This document shows, in pieces, positions 7,705 through 15,217 of a stretch of 64,000 bases of DNA (positions within the stretch are counted from its first letter, which is position 1; each line of letters starts with the position of its first letter). The stretch is taken from positions 124,001-188,000 of the forward strand of contig NZ_JAAGWF010000007.1 in the NCBI RefSeq assembly GCF_010686765.1. The letters run 5' to 3'. The notes under the pieces are model-generated. The model saw only the letters and a program-made list of their open reading frames with translations. It searched no databases and had not been told where the DNA came from. The position numbers were made by a program, and so were the translations under genes. The stretch is from Geodermatophilus sabuli. GTDB lineage: Bacteria > Actinomycetota > Actinomycetes > Mycobacteriales > Geodermatophilaceae.

Positions 7705-7732
7705 ATGTTTTCACGGCGAGGACGCCTGTCAA
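7705..7732 (-). promoter_or_regulatory. Probable whiB1 promoter
   Basis: On the minus strand a perfect TTGACA (7732-7727) is followed after 16 nt by AAACAT (7710-7705), a weak -10. A start near 7698 would give a leader of about 137 nt before whiB1. The surrounding 335-bp gap (7562-7896) is clearly less GC-rich than the coding DNA and holds no gene. Confidence 0.5.
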
Positions 7733-7760
7733 GCAGAACGAGGGCTTCGGTCGACCCCTC

Positions 7761-7774
7761 GTGAGCAACCTCAC
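7761..7774. promoter_or_regulatory. CRP-type palindrome upstream of whiB1
   Basis: GTGAGCAACCTCAC is GTGA-N6-TCAC, the core of the CRP/Rv3676 consensus. Its centre is about 70 bp upstream of the predicted whiB1 start, an activating distance for CRP. CRP control of whiB1 is established in Mycobacterium tuberculosis; here it is inferred from sequence and position. Confidence 0.55.
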
Positions 7775-7875
7775 CACGCCCGTGCTAGGCCTGCCACTCG
7801 ACCTGTCCCCGGATGCGCGCGGGACCTTGACAACGGCGGCCATCCGTGGAAATGCGCAGGTGAGAGCCGTGTTAC

Positions 7876-7892
7876 GAGAACGTCCGGTTCTC
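7876..7892 (-). terminator. Short hairpin after the lipid kinase gene
   Basis: GAGAAC, five bases, GTTCTC, lying four bases beyond the lipid kinase stop codon. A weak terminator at best. Confidence 0.35.
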
Positions 7893-7896
7893 CCGC

Positions 7897-8919
7897 TCAG
7901 GCGACGACGCGGAGGGCGGCGGGCACGTGGGTCACCCGCAGGCCGGTCGCCGTCCCCAGGTGGTCGCCGTCGACCTGCCAGCCCTGCGGACGGGACGCGG
8001 TCAGGGTGAGTTCGTGCAGGTCGTGCAGCCGGTGGACGCCGCGGCCCCGGGCGTCCGGGCGGGCGGCGAACACCTGCCGCACGTGGTGCAGCATGCGGAA
8101 GACCCCCACCCGGCCCATGGCGAACACGTCCAGGCCGGTGTCGAAGGACGCCTCCGGGCTCGGGTTGACCGGCCGCGGCCCCAGGTAGGTCCACGGGGCC
8201 ACGTTGGAGACCAGGCAGAGGAACAGCCCGTCCAGCGGGGGCTGCCCGGCCACCTCCAGCGTCATCGCCGGGTTCCGGCGCTCGTGCCCGAGCACGAACG
8301 CGCGGGTGGCCTCCCGGACGTAGAGCACCCCGGTCGAGCGCCGGCCGCGGGCGCGGTGGGCCTCCACCCGGCCGATGACGTCGGCGTCGAACCCGAGCCC
8401 GGCGGAGAAGGCGAACCAACGCGGCTCGCTCCACTCCGGGTGTGCGGCGGCGGCGCCGTCGGCGGCCTGCTGCGCACCGGCGGGATCGGGCACGGTGGCC
8501 GGGGTCCGGGGGGCGCCTCGCGCGCTCGCCGTCCCCAGCGACACCCGGCGGGTCCGCCCGGCCTGCACCGCGGCGAGGACCTCCCGGGTCGCCCTGAGCG
8601 GGTCGCGCGAGCGGCCCAGCGCCCGCGAGAAGACGTTCGTGGAGCCGCCCGGGACGACCGCCAGCAGCGGGAGGCCGGGCCGCGGCCCGTGGTGGAGGAG
8701 GCCGTTGACCACCTCGTTGACCGTGCCGTCGCCGCCCAGGGCCACGACCACGTCGACACCGTCCGCGCAGGCCTGGGCGGCGAGGTCGCTGCCGTGGCCG
8801 CGGTGGCCGGTCTCGGCGAGGTCGACCTTGAGCTCGCCGGCCAGGGCGGCGAGCACCTCGTCCCGCGTCGCCCGGGTCGTCGTCGTCGCCGCGGGGTTGG
8901 CCACCACGAGCGCACGCAT
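7897..8919 (-). CDS. Diacylglycerol/lipid kinase family protein (DAGK catalytic domain)
   Basis: 340 residues from ATG 8919. It opens with ALVVANPAATTTT, has the nucleotide-binding GGDGTVNEVVNGLL near residue 61, PGGSTNVFSRALG near 90, and a C-terminal beta domain with DTGLDVFAMGR and WQVDGDHLG. This is the DgkB/YegS/LCB5 superfamily, which phosphorylates diacylglycerol or another lipid alcohol at the membrane face. An insertion of about 40 alanine/proline-rich residues around 130-155 is not typical. Substrate cannot be told from sequence. Confidence 0.88.
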   Translation of the reverse strand: MRALVVANPAATTTTRATRDEVLAALAGELKVDLAETGHRGHGSDLAAQACADGVDVVVALGGDGTVNEVVNGLLHHGPRPGLPLLAVVPGGSTNVFSRALGRSRDPLRATREVLAAVQAGRTRRVSLGTASARGAPRTPATVPDPAGAQQAADGAAAAHPEWSEPRWFAFSAGLGFDADVIGRVEAHRARGRRSTGVLYVREATRAFVLGHERRNPAMTLEVAGQPPLDGLFLCLVSNVAPWTYLGPRPVNPSPEASFDTGLDVFAMGRVGVFRMLHHVRQVFAARPDARGRGVHRLHDLHELTLTASRPQGWQVDGDHLGTATGLRVTHVPAALRVVA

Positions 8920-9005
8920 GTCGCCAGGCTAGCCAGCGTCGTCGCCGGAGCCGGGCAGGTGCGGGCGGACGCGAACGGAGACCCGGACCACCCGGGCGCG
9001 GCGCG

Positions 9006-9011
9006 TACCCT
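9006..9011 (+). promoter_or_regulatory. -10 box of a probable leaderless gene
   Basis: TACCCT ends 7 nt before the GTG at 9019, so transcription should begin at or next to the start codon. No Shine-Dalgarno is present. Confidence 0.45.
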
Positions 9012-9018
9012 CGCGGCC

Positions 9019-9501
9019 GTGACGGAGGAGCCCGGGGGGCGGCCGGCGAGCGGCCGCCGGCGCGTCGACCGGCTGCTCGGGGGAGCGGCGGAGCCGACGG
9101 CGCCGCGGCGGGGACGTCACCGCCCGGAGGCGCCGCCCGCCGTCCGCCGGGCCGCCCTCGTCGTCGCCGTCGAGTCCGCGGGCCTGGCCGTCCTCGCCTT
9201 CGTGCTGCTGTACCTGACCATCACCTCGACCCCCGACAGCGTCAGCCGGGCCGTGGCCGAGGTCGTCTACGTGGGCTTCTTCGCAGCCCTGCTCGCCGCG
9301 GCGGCGGTCGGCCTGTGGCGGGTGTCGGGCTGGGCCCGCGGCCCGGTGATCGTCCTGCAGGTGCTGCTGGGCCTGTTCGGCTACACGTCCGCGTTCGAGG
9401 CCGACCGCCCGCTGATCGGCGTCCCGATCCTCGTCCTGGTCGCCGTGGAGCTCTACCAGCTGGCCACGCCCGAGGCCCGGCTGGCGTTCTCCGGCCGCTG
9501 A
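9019..9501 (+). CDS. Small integral membrane protein of unknown function
   Basis: 160 residues from GTG 9019. The first 42 are basic and proline/arginine-rich (cytoplasmic tail), followed by four predicted membrane helices at about 43-68, 80-98, 104-122 and 128-145. No family was recognised. The start is supported by a TACCCT box 7 nt upstream, so it is probably leaderless. It converges on a HAD-family gene and ends directly at a dispersed repeat. Confidence 0.7.
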   Translation: MTEEPGGRPASGRRRVDRLLGGAAEPTAPRRGRHRPEAPPAVRRAALVVAVESAGLAVLAFVLLYLTITSTPDSVSRAVAEVVYVGFFAALLAAAAVGLWRVSGWARGPVIVLQVLLGLFGYTSAFEADRPLIGVPILVLVAVELYQLATPEARLAFSGR

Positions 9502-9552
9502 GGACCCCCCGCGTCCCGCCGCGAGCGTGCGAGCGGTGGGGCAGGGGGCCCT
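9501..9552. repeat. Copy of dispersed intergenic inverted repeat (copy 3)
   Basis: AGGACCCCCC and CAGGGGGCCCT arms enclose CCGCCGCGAGCGTGCGAG and CGGTGGGG. It fills the gap between convergent genes and overlaps the stop codon of the HAD gene. Confidence 0.65.
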
Positions 9553-10333
9553 AGACCAGGTCGACGACGTCGGCGATCGAGTCGAGGACGCGGCCGGGGC
9601 GGAACGGGAAGCGCGACACGTCGGAGGCCCGGGTCGAGCCGGTGAGCACCAGGATCGTGTCGAGCCCGGCCTCGATGCCCGCGACGACGTCGGTGTCCAT
9701 GCGGTCGCCGATCATGACGGTCGACTCCGAGTGCGCGGAGATCCGGTTCATCGCGCTGCGGAACATCATCGGGTTGGGCTTGCCGACGAAGTACGGCTCC
9801 GCGCCGGTCGCCTTGGTGATCATCGCCGCGACGGACCCGGTGGCCGGCAGCGGGCCCTCGGGGGAGGGGCCGGTCACGTCGGGGTTGGTCGCGATGAAGC
9901 GGGCCCCCAGCCCGACGAGCCGGATGGCCCGGGTGATCGCCTCGAACGAGTACGTGCGGGTCTCCCCGAGCACCACGTAGTCCGGATCGGTGTCGGTCAG
10001 GGTGTAGCCGGCCTCGTAGAGCGCCGTGGTCAGCCCCGCCTCGCCGATGACGTAGGCCGAGCCGCCGGGCAGCTGTCCCGAGAGGAAGTCCGCCGTCGCG
10101 AGCGCGGAGGTCCAGATCGACTCCTCCGGCACGGCCAGACCGGACCGGGCCAGCCGGGCGGCGAGGTCGCGGGGGGTGAAGATCGAGTTGTTGGTCAGCA
10201 CCAGGAAGCGCCGTCCCTGCTCCTGCAGGCGGGCGAGGAAGTCCGCCGCGCCGGGCAGGGCGTTCCCCTCGTGCACCAGGACGCCGTCCATGTCGGTGAG
10301 CCAGCACTCGGCCGGCCGCCGCTCGAGGCTCAC
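9551..10333 (-). CDS. HAD-superfamily IIA hydrolase (NagD-like)
   Basis: 260 residues from GTG 10333, which overlaps the upstream GNAT stop (GTGA). Motif I is LTDMDGVLVHEG with nucleophile D14 and acid/base D16, motif II LTNNSI, motif III GKPNPMMF, and motif IV MIGDRMDTDV. The C2 cap and length match NagD/pyridoxal-phosphatase-like IIA enzymes that dephosphorylate small metabolites. It is last in a psd-pssA-GNAT-HAD transcription unit. Confidence 0.9.
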   Translation of the reverse strand: MSLERRPAECWLTDMDGVLVHEGNALPGAADFLARLQEQGRRFLVLTNNSIFTPRDLAARLARSGLAVPEESIWTSALATADFLSGQLPGGSAYVIGEAGLTTALYEAGYTLTDTDPDYVVLGETRTYSFEAITRAIRLVGLGARFIATNPDVTGPSPEGPLPATGSVAAMITKATGAEPYFVGKPNPMMFRSAMNRISAHSESTVMIGDRMDTDVVAGIEAGLDTILVLTGSTRASDVSRFPFRPGRVLDSIADVVDLV

Positions 10334-10815
10334 GGCACGCGCCGGTCGGCGGCGAAGCCGGAGAGTGCCTCGTCGGTGAGCCGGAAGACCGTCCAGTCCT
10401 CCATCGGCACCGCCCCGGCCGCCGCGTAGAACGCGATCGACGGCGTGTTCCAGTCCAGCACCGACCACTCCAGCCGGTCGTAGCCCCGGTCCGTGCACAC
10501 CTGGGCCAGGGTGCGCAGCAGCTCCCGGCCCAGGCCGCTGCCGCGGTGCCCGGGCTGGACGTAGAGGTCCTCCAGGTAGATGCCGTGGGTGCCCCGCCAG
10601 GTGCTGAAGTTGAGGAACCACAGGGCCATCCCGACGACCTCGCCACCGGCCTCGGCGACGTGCCCGAAGAGCGCGGCGGACTCCCCGAACAGCGCCGCGG
10701 TCAGCTGCTCCTCGGTGAGCCGGACCTCGTGCGCGGCGCGCTCGTACTCGGCCAGCTCCCGGACGAGCCCGACCACGGCGGGGACGTCGTCGGGGCGGAT
10801 CGCCCGCACCGTCAT
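10330..10815 (-). CDS. GNAT family N-acetyltransferase
   Basis: 161 residues; ATG 10815 overlaps the pssA stop (ATGA). Complete GNAT fold: TVRAIRPDDVPAVVGLVREL at the start, IYLEDLYVQPGHRGSGLGRELL (motif A with RGSGLG acetyl-CoA loop) and WNTPSIAFYAAAGAV (motif B). The LEDLYV and WNTPSIAFY pattern resembles spermidine/thialysine-type acetyltransferases, so a small amine substrate is possible. Confidence 0.9.
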   Translation of the reverse strand: MTVRAIRPDDVPAVVGLVRELAEYERAAHEVRLTEEQLTAALFGESAALFGHVAEAGGEVVGMALWFLNFSTWRGTHGIYLEDLYVQPGHRGSGLGRELLRTLAQVCTDRGYDRLEWSVLDWNTPSIAFYAAAGAVPMEDWTVFRLTDEALSGFAADRRVP

Positions 10816-11612
10816 GTGAGCAGCTCCTTGAGGCGGTCGGGCACCAGCCGGGCGAGCGGGGACACCACCGGGATGAGGACGGGCGCCAGCAGGTAGCCGT
10901 AGGCCAGGACGATGCCCGTGACCACGGGGGCCAGCGAGAAGCCGACGACCATGGCGAGGGCCGCGGCGATGATGCCGTAGGGCTTGCCGCTCCTGGGGCT
11001 GACCAGGGAGCGGAACGAGCGGAACCGGATGTTGCTCACCATGAGCAGCGCCGGGACGGCGACGATCAGCAGCACCCACAGCCGGTCCCGGCCCTGCATC
11101 TGGTCCCCGAAGGCGAACACCGACGCGAGCACCACCCCGGCCGCGCCCGGGCTGGGCATGCCGATGAAGTACCGCTTGTCGGCCGTCGGGTCGATGGTGG
11201 TGTTGAAGCGGGCGAGCCGGATCGCGGCGCAGGCCACCCACAGGAAGCAGACGACCCAGCCCAGGGGGTCCCACTCGTCCCGCCCCTCGCTGAACAGCGT
11301 GAAGGCGAGCACCGCCGGCGAGATCCCGAAGGAGACCAGGTCGGCCAGCGAGTCGAACTGGAGACCGAAGGGGGTCACCGCGCCGACCAGCCGGGCCACC
11401 GCGCCGTCGGTGATGTCGAAGACGATCGACAACCCGACCAGCACCGCGGCCAGGGTGTACTGGCCGCGGATGGAGACCAGGATCGCGGCGAAGCCGCACA
11501 TCATGTTGGCGAGGGTGAACAGGCTGGGCAGCGTGGCCAGCGCCCGTCTGCGGGTGCCGCGGACCGAGCCGCGCACGAACTCGACGGTGGCCGTTCGCCG
11601 GGTCGGCGGCAT
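10812..11612 (-). CDS. pssA: CDP-diacylglycerol-serine O-phosphatidyltransferase
   Basis: 266 residues from ATG 11612. It carries the CDP-alcohol phosphatidyltransferase signature DG-x2-AR-x8-G-x3-D-x3-D (DGAVAR, then G, LQFD, SLAD) in the second membrane segment, with about seven hydrophobic helices overall. The enzyme makes phosphatidylserine from CDP-diacylglycerol and serine. It lies 13 bp downstream of psd, whose product decarboxylates phosphatidylserine, so the pair makes phosphatidylethanolamine. Confidence 0.95.
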   Translation of the reverse strand: MPPTRRTATVEFVRGSVRGTRRRALATLPSLFTLANMMCGFAAILVSIRGQYTLAAVLVGLSIVFDITDGAVARLVGAVTPFGLQFDSLADLVSFGISPAVLAFTLFSEGRDEWDPLGWVVCFLWVACAAIRLARFNTTIDPTADKRYFIGMPSPGAAGVVLASVFAFGDQMQGRDRLWVLLIVAVPALLMVSNIRFRSFRSLVSPRSGKPYGIIAAALAMVVGFSLAPVVTGIVLAYGYLLAPVLIPVVSPLARLVPDRLKELLT

Positions 11613-11625
11613 CGGCGGCGACCTC

Positions 11626-12291
11626 TCAGCCGGAGTGGGGGAAGCGGGCGATGACCGTCTCGCCGCCCCGCACCCGCTGACCGGTGCGGACGGTGAGTGT
11701 GCACTGCGGCGGGACGAAGACGTCCATGCGGGAGCCGAACTTCATCAGGCCCATCCGTTCGCCGGTCGCCAGCTGCTGGCCGACGCCGGTGCGGGTCACG
11801 ATGCGGCGGGCGAGCACGCCGACGACCTGCCGGAACACCACGGTCCGGTCGCCGTCGCGCAGCCACAGCTCGCTGCGCTCGTTGCGGTGCGCGGACTCCT
11901 TGCGGTAGGCCGCGAGGAAGCTGCCCGGGCGGTAGGAGCTCTCGACGACCTCGCCGCGGTACGGGGAGCGGTTGACGTGCACGTCGACGACCGACAGGAA
12001 GACGCTCACCTGCTGCCACTCGCCGTCGGGCGCCACCCCCTCCTGCGGCTCGCCGGCGACCATGACCACGCCGTCGGCGGGGGAGACCACGTCGTCGGGG
12101 GCGGGGGGCTCGGCGTCGCAGCGGCGGTCGGGGTCCCGGAAGAACAGCGCCATGTAGGCGGCGAGGGCGACGAAGGGCCAGGCCGCGAGCCGCAGGCCGC
12201 GCCGGCCGGTGGCCCGCGCGGTGGCGGCGAGGAGGGCGGCGGGGGCCAGGGGCCCGGTGAGGAAGGGCCACCCGGCCGGGTCGATGCGCAT
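11626..12291 (-). CDS. psd: Phosphatidylserine decarboxylase
   Basis: 221 residues from ATG 12291, the short form of the enzyme. It has VVSPADGVV, the conserved FLSVVDVHVNRSPYRG block and a C-terminal FGSRMDVFVP in which the Gly-Ser bond is the self-cleavage site that creates the pyruvoyl cofactor. Two N-terminal hydrophobic segments anchor it to the membrane. It is first in the unit with pssA. The frame is open further upstream but ATG 12291 gives the usual N-terminus. Confidence 0.95.
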   Translation of the reverse strand: MRIDPAGWPFLTGPLAPAALLAATARATGRRGLRLAAWPFVALAAYMALFFRDPDRRCDAEPPAPDDVVSPADGVVMVAGEPQEGVAPDGEWQQVSVFLSVVDVHVNRSPYRGEVVESSYRPGSFLAAYRKESAHRNERSELWLRDGDRTVVFRQVVGVLARRIVTRTGVGQQLATGERMGLMKFGSRMDVFVPPQCTLTVRTGQRVRGGETVIARFPHSG

Positions 12292-12323
12292 CGGGGTCAG
12301 ACGGTACCGGGACGCATCCGGCG

Positions 12324-13583
12324 TCACCCGGGGACGGCAGGCGGCGAGACCCGGTCGGGATCGGCGCCGTGCTCGGTCCTCCGGCCACGCGGCGGGCCGC
12401 CGTACCAGTCCAGGCAGACCATCGTGGCGTCGTCCCGCAGGTCTCCCCCCGTGGCGTGCATCACGGCCGCGCCGAGTGCGTGGACGACCTCCCGCGGGTG
12501 CAGGTCCGAACTCTCCGCCAGTGCCGCGGCGACGTCGAGGGAGGCCGCGTTCCGCTCCTCCATGCCGTCGGTGAGGAAGACGATCCGGTCGCCCGGTTCG
12601 AGCGGGAGGCGCTGCGGCGTGTAGGTCCGACCCCGCACGACCCCGAACGGGGGCTCGATGTCCAGCGCGATCTCGCTCACCCGCCCGTCGCGCAGCCGCA
12701 GCGGCCAGGGGTGGCCGGCGTTGACGATCTCCGCCGTCCCGGTGTGCAGGTCCAGCCGCACCAGCTGCCCGGTGACGAACTGGCCCGACTCGGCGTGCGC
12801 GACGAGGGCGTCGTTGGCGTGGCCGGCCTGCGCGGTGAGGTCGAGGCCCTGGCGGCGGCCGTTGCGGAGGCTGCCCACCAGCAGCGTGGCGAGCAGGGCG
12901 GCCGCCACCTGGTGGCCGACGGCGTCGGTGATGGAGACCTGCAGGGAGTCGCGGTCCAGGGTGTAGTCGAAGGTGTCGCCGCCCACCGAGCTGGCCGGCT
13001 CCAGCCAGCCGGCGAGGGTGAACTGCCCGGCCTCGCAGGTGTAGGCGGCCGGGAGGAGCCGTCGCTGGATCTCCGCGGCCAACGCGAAGGGCGTGGAGCG
13101 CTGGCCCCACTCGAACACGTCGGTGTGCCGCCGGGCGGCGATGACCACGTAGGCCAGGGCGTGCGCGGCGTTCCCGATCTCGGCGATGTCGTGAGCCGAG
13201 GGGCTCCGGGGCAGCTCGAGCTCCAGCAGGCCGATGGCATCCCCCCGGTCAGTGACCGGGACGATCGCCCGGGCGCCGTCGCCCTCGGGCTGCACGTCGG
13301 GCTGCTGCGTCCGCAGCACCCGCTCGTACACGGTGCCGGTGAGCGGCAGGGTCTCCGCCTGCTCGATCCCCCGGTTCCGGGCTCCCTCGACGCCGGGCGC
13401 GGCGGAGGTGAGGCGGACGACGGCCCGGCCGCTGAAGTCGGCGACGAGCAGGGTCGCCGACCGGGCCTCGACCATCTCGGCCAGGGCGGCCGCGACGGCG
13501 GGCACGGCGTCGAGGGGGGCCGCGGCCTCCACCTTCTCGAGGAGTGCGCCGACGTCGATCACGAGATCCTCCGAGCCGCGCAT
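12324..13583 (-). CDS. GAF/PP2C-type SpoIIE family serine phosphatase
   Basis: 419 residues from ATG 13583. Residues about 10-160 form a GAF-like sensor domain; a linker helix (EIQRRLLPA) leads to the SpoIIE phosphatase domain with SSVGGDTFDY, VSITDAVGHQVAAALLATL, VNAGHPWPL, LEPGDRIVFLTDGMEER and GDLRDDATMVCL, which supply the metal-binding aspartates. Such proteins act as RsbU-like regulators that dephosphorylate anti-anti-sigma factors. No partner kinase or STAS protein is adjacent. It lies between sodN and psd on the same strand but with a 162-bp gap from sodN. Confidence 0.9.
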   Translation of the reverse strand: MRGSEDLVIDVGALLEKVEAAAPLDAVPAVAAALAEMVEARSATLLVADFSGRAVVRLTSAAPGVEGARNRGIEQAETLPLTGTVYERVLRTQQPDVQPEGDGARAIVPVTDRGDAIGLLELELPRSPSAHDIAEIGNAAHALAYVVIAARRHTDVFEWGQRSTPFALAAEIQRRLLPAAYTCEAGQFTLAGWLEPASSVGGDTFDYTLDRDSLQVSITDAVGHQVAAALLATLLVGSLRNGRRQGLDLTAQAGHANDALVAHAESGQFVTGQLVRLDLHTGTAEIVNAGHPWPLRLRDGRVSEIALDIEPPFGVVRGRTYTPQRLPLEPGDRIVFLTDGMEERNAASLDVAAALAESSDLHPREVVHALGAAVMHATGGDLRDDATMVCLDWYGGPPRGRRTEHGADPDRVSPPAVPG

Positions 13584-13687
13584 GGGCCGACCCTAGGCGC
13601 GGGCGCGAGCCGGGCCTGGACCGGTGCAGTGGAACATGCCCACGACGACGCTGCCGGGCCGTCCGGAAGGACGACCCGGCAGCCTCG

Positions 13688-13741
13688 GCCCCGCTGCAGG
13701 GCCCCGCCGCGAGCTCGCGAGCGGTGGGGGCAGCGGGGTCC
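13688..13741. repeat. Copy of dispersed intergenic inverted repeat (copy 4)
   Basis: Arms CCCCGCTGCAGGGCCCCGCC and the matching GGTGGGGGCAGCGGGG flank the palindromic core GCGAGCTCGCGAGC. It follows the sodN stop by 4 bp in the direction of sodN transcription and probably ends that transcript. Confidence 0.65.
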
Positions 13742-13745
13742 TCTT

Positions 13746-14147
13746 TCAGGCGGCGGCCTTCGTCTCCCAGAAGATCTTGTCGATCTCGGCGATGTAGTCG
13801 AGCAGCTTCTGACCCTCGGCGGGGTCCATGCTGCCCTTGCCGCCGGACGCGCCGGCCTGCTTGGTGGCCTTGTTGAACAGCTCGTGCAGCTGCGGGTACT
13901 TCTCGAAGTGCGGGGGCTTGAAGTAGTCGGTCCAGAGCACCCACAGGTGGTGCTTGGCCAGGTCGGACCGCTGCTCCTTGATCAGGACGGCGCGCATCCG
14001 GAAGACCGGGTCCTCGTTGGCCTGGTACTTCTCCTGGATGGCCTTGACGGACTCCGCCTCGATGCGGGCCTGGGCCGGGTCGTACACGCCGCAGGGGAGG
14101 TCGCAGTGAGCGGTGGCCTCCACGGCGGAGAACATGCGGAAACGCAT
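13746..14147 (-). CDS. sodN: Nickel superoxide dismutase
   Basis: 133 residues from ATG 14147, with GGAGG 7 nt upstream. A 13-residue leader precedes HCDLPCGVY, the nickel hook; after cleavage His1, Cys2 and Cys6 bind nickel. The rest is the four-helix SodN fold (KEQRSDLAKHHLWVLWTDYF, FEKYPQLHELFNKATK). The enzyme dismutates superoxide as a cytoplasmic hexamer. The divergent neighbour is its maturation protease. Confidence 0.97.
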   Translation of the reverse strand: MRFRMFSAVEATAHCDLPCGVYDPAQARIEAESVKAIQEKYQANEDPVFRMRAVLIKEQRSDLAKHHLWVLWTDYFKPPHFEKYPQLHELFNKATKQAGASGGKGSMDPAEGQKLLDYIAEIDKIFWETKAAA

Positions 14148-14185
14148 GGACGTGCCTCCGGATCTCGTCGGTTGTGTCGTCTGCG

Positions 14186-14214
14186 ACCCTACTCGCGGTG
14201 AGTGGCGGAGACAC
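14186..14214 (-). promoter_or_regulatory. Probable sodN promoter, inside the 5' end of sodX
   Basis: On the minus strand GTGTCT (14214-14209), 17 nt, TAGGGT (14191-14186). A start near 14179 gives a leader of about 32 nt. The promoter overlaps the first codons of the divergent sodX, so transcription of the two could interfere. No clear Nur-box was found. Confidence 0.5.
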
Positions 14215-14587
14215 GTCCGAGCGCGGGACCTCCGGAGAGGTCCCGCCGCTGGTCACGCCCTGGGTCCTGGCGCGGGTGGCCGGCCCCTCGATGTCCCCGA
14301 CGGTGCGGCACGGCGACCGGCTGCTCGTGCGACGGGCCGACGCCGGGGTCGCCGTCGGGACGGGCGACGTCGTCCTCGCCCGGTTCCCGTCGCGGCCCGA
14401 CCTGCTCGTGGTGAAACGGGTCGCCCGGGTGGTACCCGGCGGCCACTGGGTCGAGGGGGACAACCCGCTCGTCGCCGACGACAGCCGGGCCTTCGGGCCG
14501 GCCGTGGTCGTCGGCCGGGTGGTGGGCCGGCTGTGGCCGCGGCCCGGGCGGCTGGGGGCGCGGCCGGGGTCAGCGCCGGGCGCGTAG
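14198..14587 (+). CDS. sodX: Nickel-type superoxide dismutase maturation protease
   Basis: 129 residues from GTG 14198 (GTG 14174 is in frame and would add eight residues; neither has a Shine-Dalgarno). It is a signal-peptidase-like S24/S26 serine protease without membrane segments: catalytic Ser in AGPSMSPTVRHGD and Lys in VVKRVARV, then DNPLVADDSRAFGPA. In the family it removes the SodN leader so that the nickel hook can form. Divergent from sodN by about 50 bp and overlapping rfbC at its 3' end by 18 bp. Confidence 0.9.
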   Translation: MSGGDTSERGTSGEVPPLVTPWVLARVAGPSMSPTVRHGDRLLVRRADAGVAVGTGDVVLARFPSRPDLLVVKRVARVVPGGHWVEGDNPLVADDSRAFGPAVVVGRVVGRLWPRPGRLGARPGSAPGA

Positions 14588-15175
14588 CTCGGCGTAGCGC
14601 GCCGAGCACTGCTCCATCGTCGGCAGCAGGCCCTGCTCCTGCGCCTGCGCGAGGGTGGGGGCCGCGCGGTCTTTCGCCGAGAGCTCGAACTCGACGTCGG
14701 CGGGCCACGGCAGCCCGAGCGCCGGGTCCAGCGGGTCGATGCCGACCTCCCGCTCGGGGTCGTAGCCGCTGGACACCAGGTAGGTGACCGAGCTGCCGTC
14801 GGCGAGGGAGACGAAGGCGTGGCCCAGGCCCTCGGCGAGGTGCACCGCGCGGGGTTGCTCGCTGTCGAGGACGACCGCGTCGGAGCCGCCGAAGGTGGGG
14901 GAGCCGACCCGGACGTCGACGACGACGTCGAGCACCCGCCCGGCCGGGCAGTAGACGTACTTGGCCTGGCCCGGGGGCACCAGCGCGAAGTGCACGCCGC
15001 GCAGCACCCCGCGCGCGGACACGCTGTGGTTGGCCTGGGCCAGCGGCAGGCCGTACCCGGTCGCCGACGACAGCACGTCCGCCCGGTACCACTCGGTGAA
15101 CCGGCCGCGGGCGTCCCCGTGGGGGACGAGGTCGAGGACGTAGGCGTCGCGCACGGCGAGTTCCCGGATCTGCAC
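14570..15175 (-). CDS. rfbC: dTDP-4-dehydrorhamnose 3,5-epimerase family protein
   Basis: 201 residues from GTG 15175. RmlC features: DARGRFTEWYR, QANHSVSARGVLRGVHF (catalytic His region), QAKYVYCPAGRVLDVVVDVR, GLGHAFVSLADGSSVTYLVS with the conserved Tyr, and DPLDPALGLPWP. The enzyme epimerises dTDP-4-keto-6-deoxyhexoses for rhamnose or related sugars. No other dTDP-sugar gene is nearby, so the exact product is open. Converges with sodX. Confidence 0.9.
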   Translation of the reverse strand: MQIRELAVRDAYVLDLVPHGDARGRFTEWYRADVLSSATGYGLPLAQANHSVSARGVLRGVHFALVPPGQAKYVYCPAGRVLDVVVDVRVGSPTFGGSDAVVLDSEQPRAVHLAEGLGHAFVSLADGSSVTYLVSSGYDPEREVGIDPLDPALGLPWPADVEFELSAKDRAAPTLAQAQEQGLLPTMEQCSARYAELRARR

Positions 15176-15217
15176 GCAGCGACCGTATCGAGCCCGCGCC
15201 GCTACGCTGCGGTGTCC

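Noticed and set aside
7827-7855. TTGACA followed 17 nt later by AAATGC on the plus strand
   Set aside because: The -10 is poor and the promoter would read into the 3' end of the lipid kinase gene with no plus-strand gene before 9019.
10330-11499. Second frame through pssA reading into the GNAT gene
   Set aside because: The part upstream of 10815 is arginine/glycine-rich shadow of pssA; only the part after ATG 10815 is GNAT-like.
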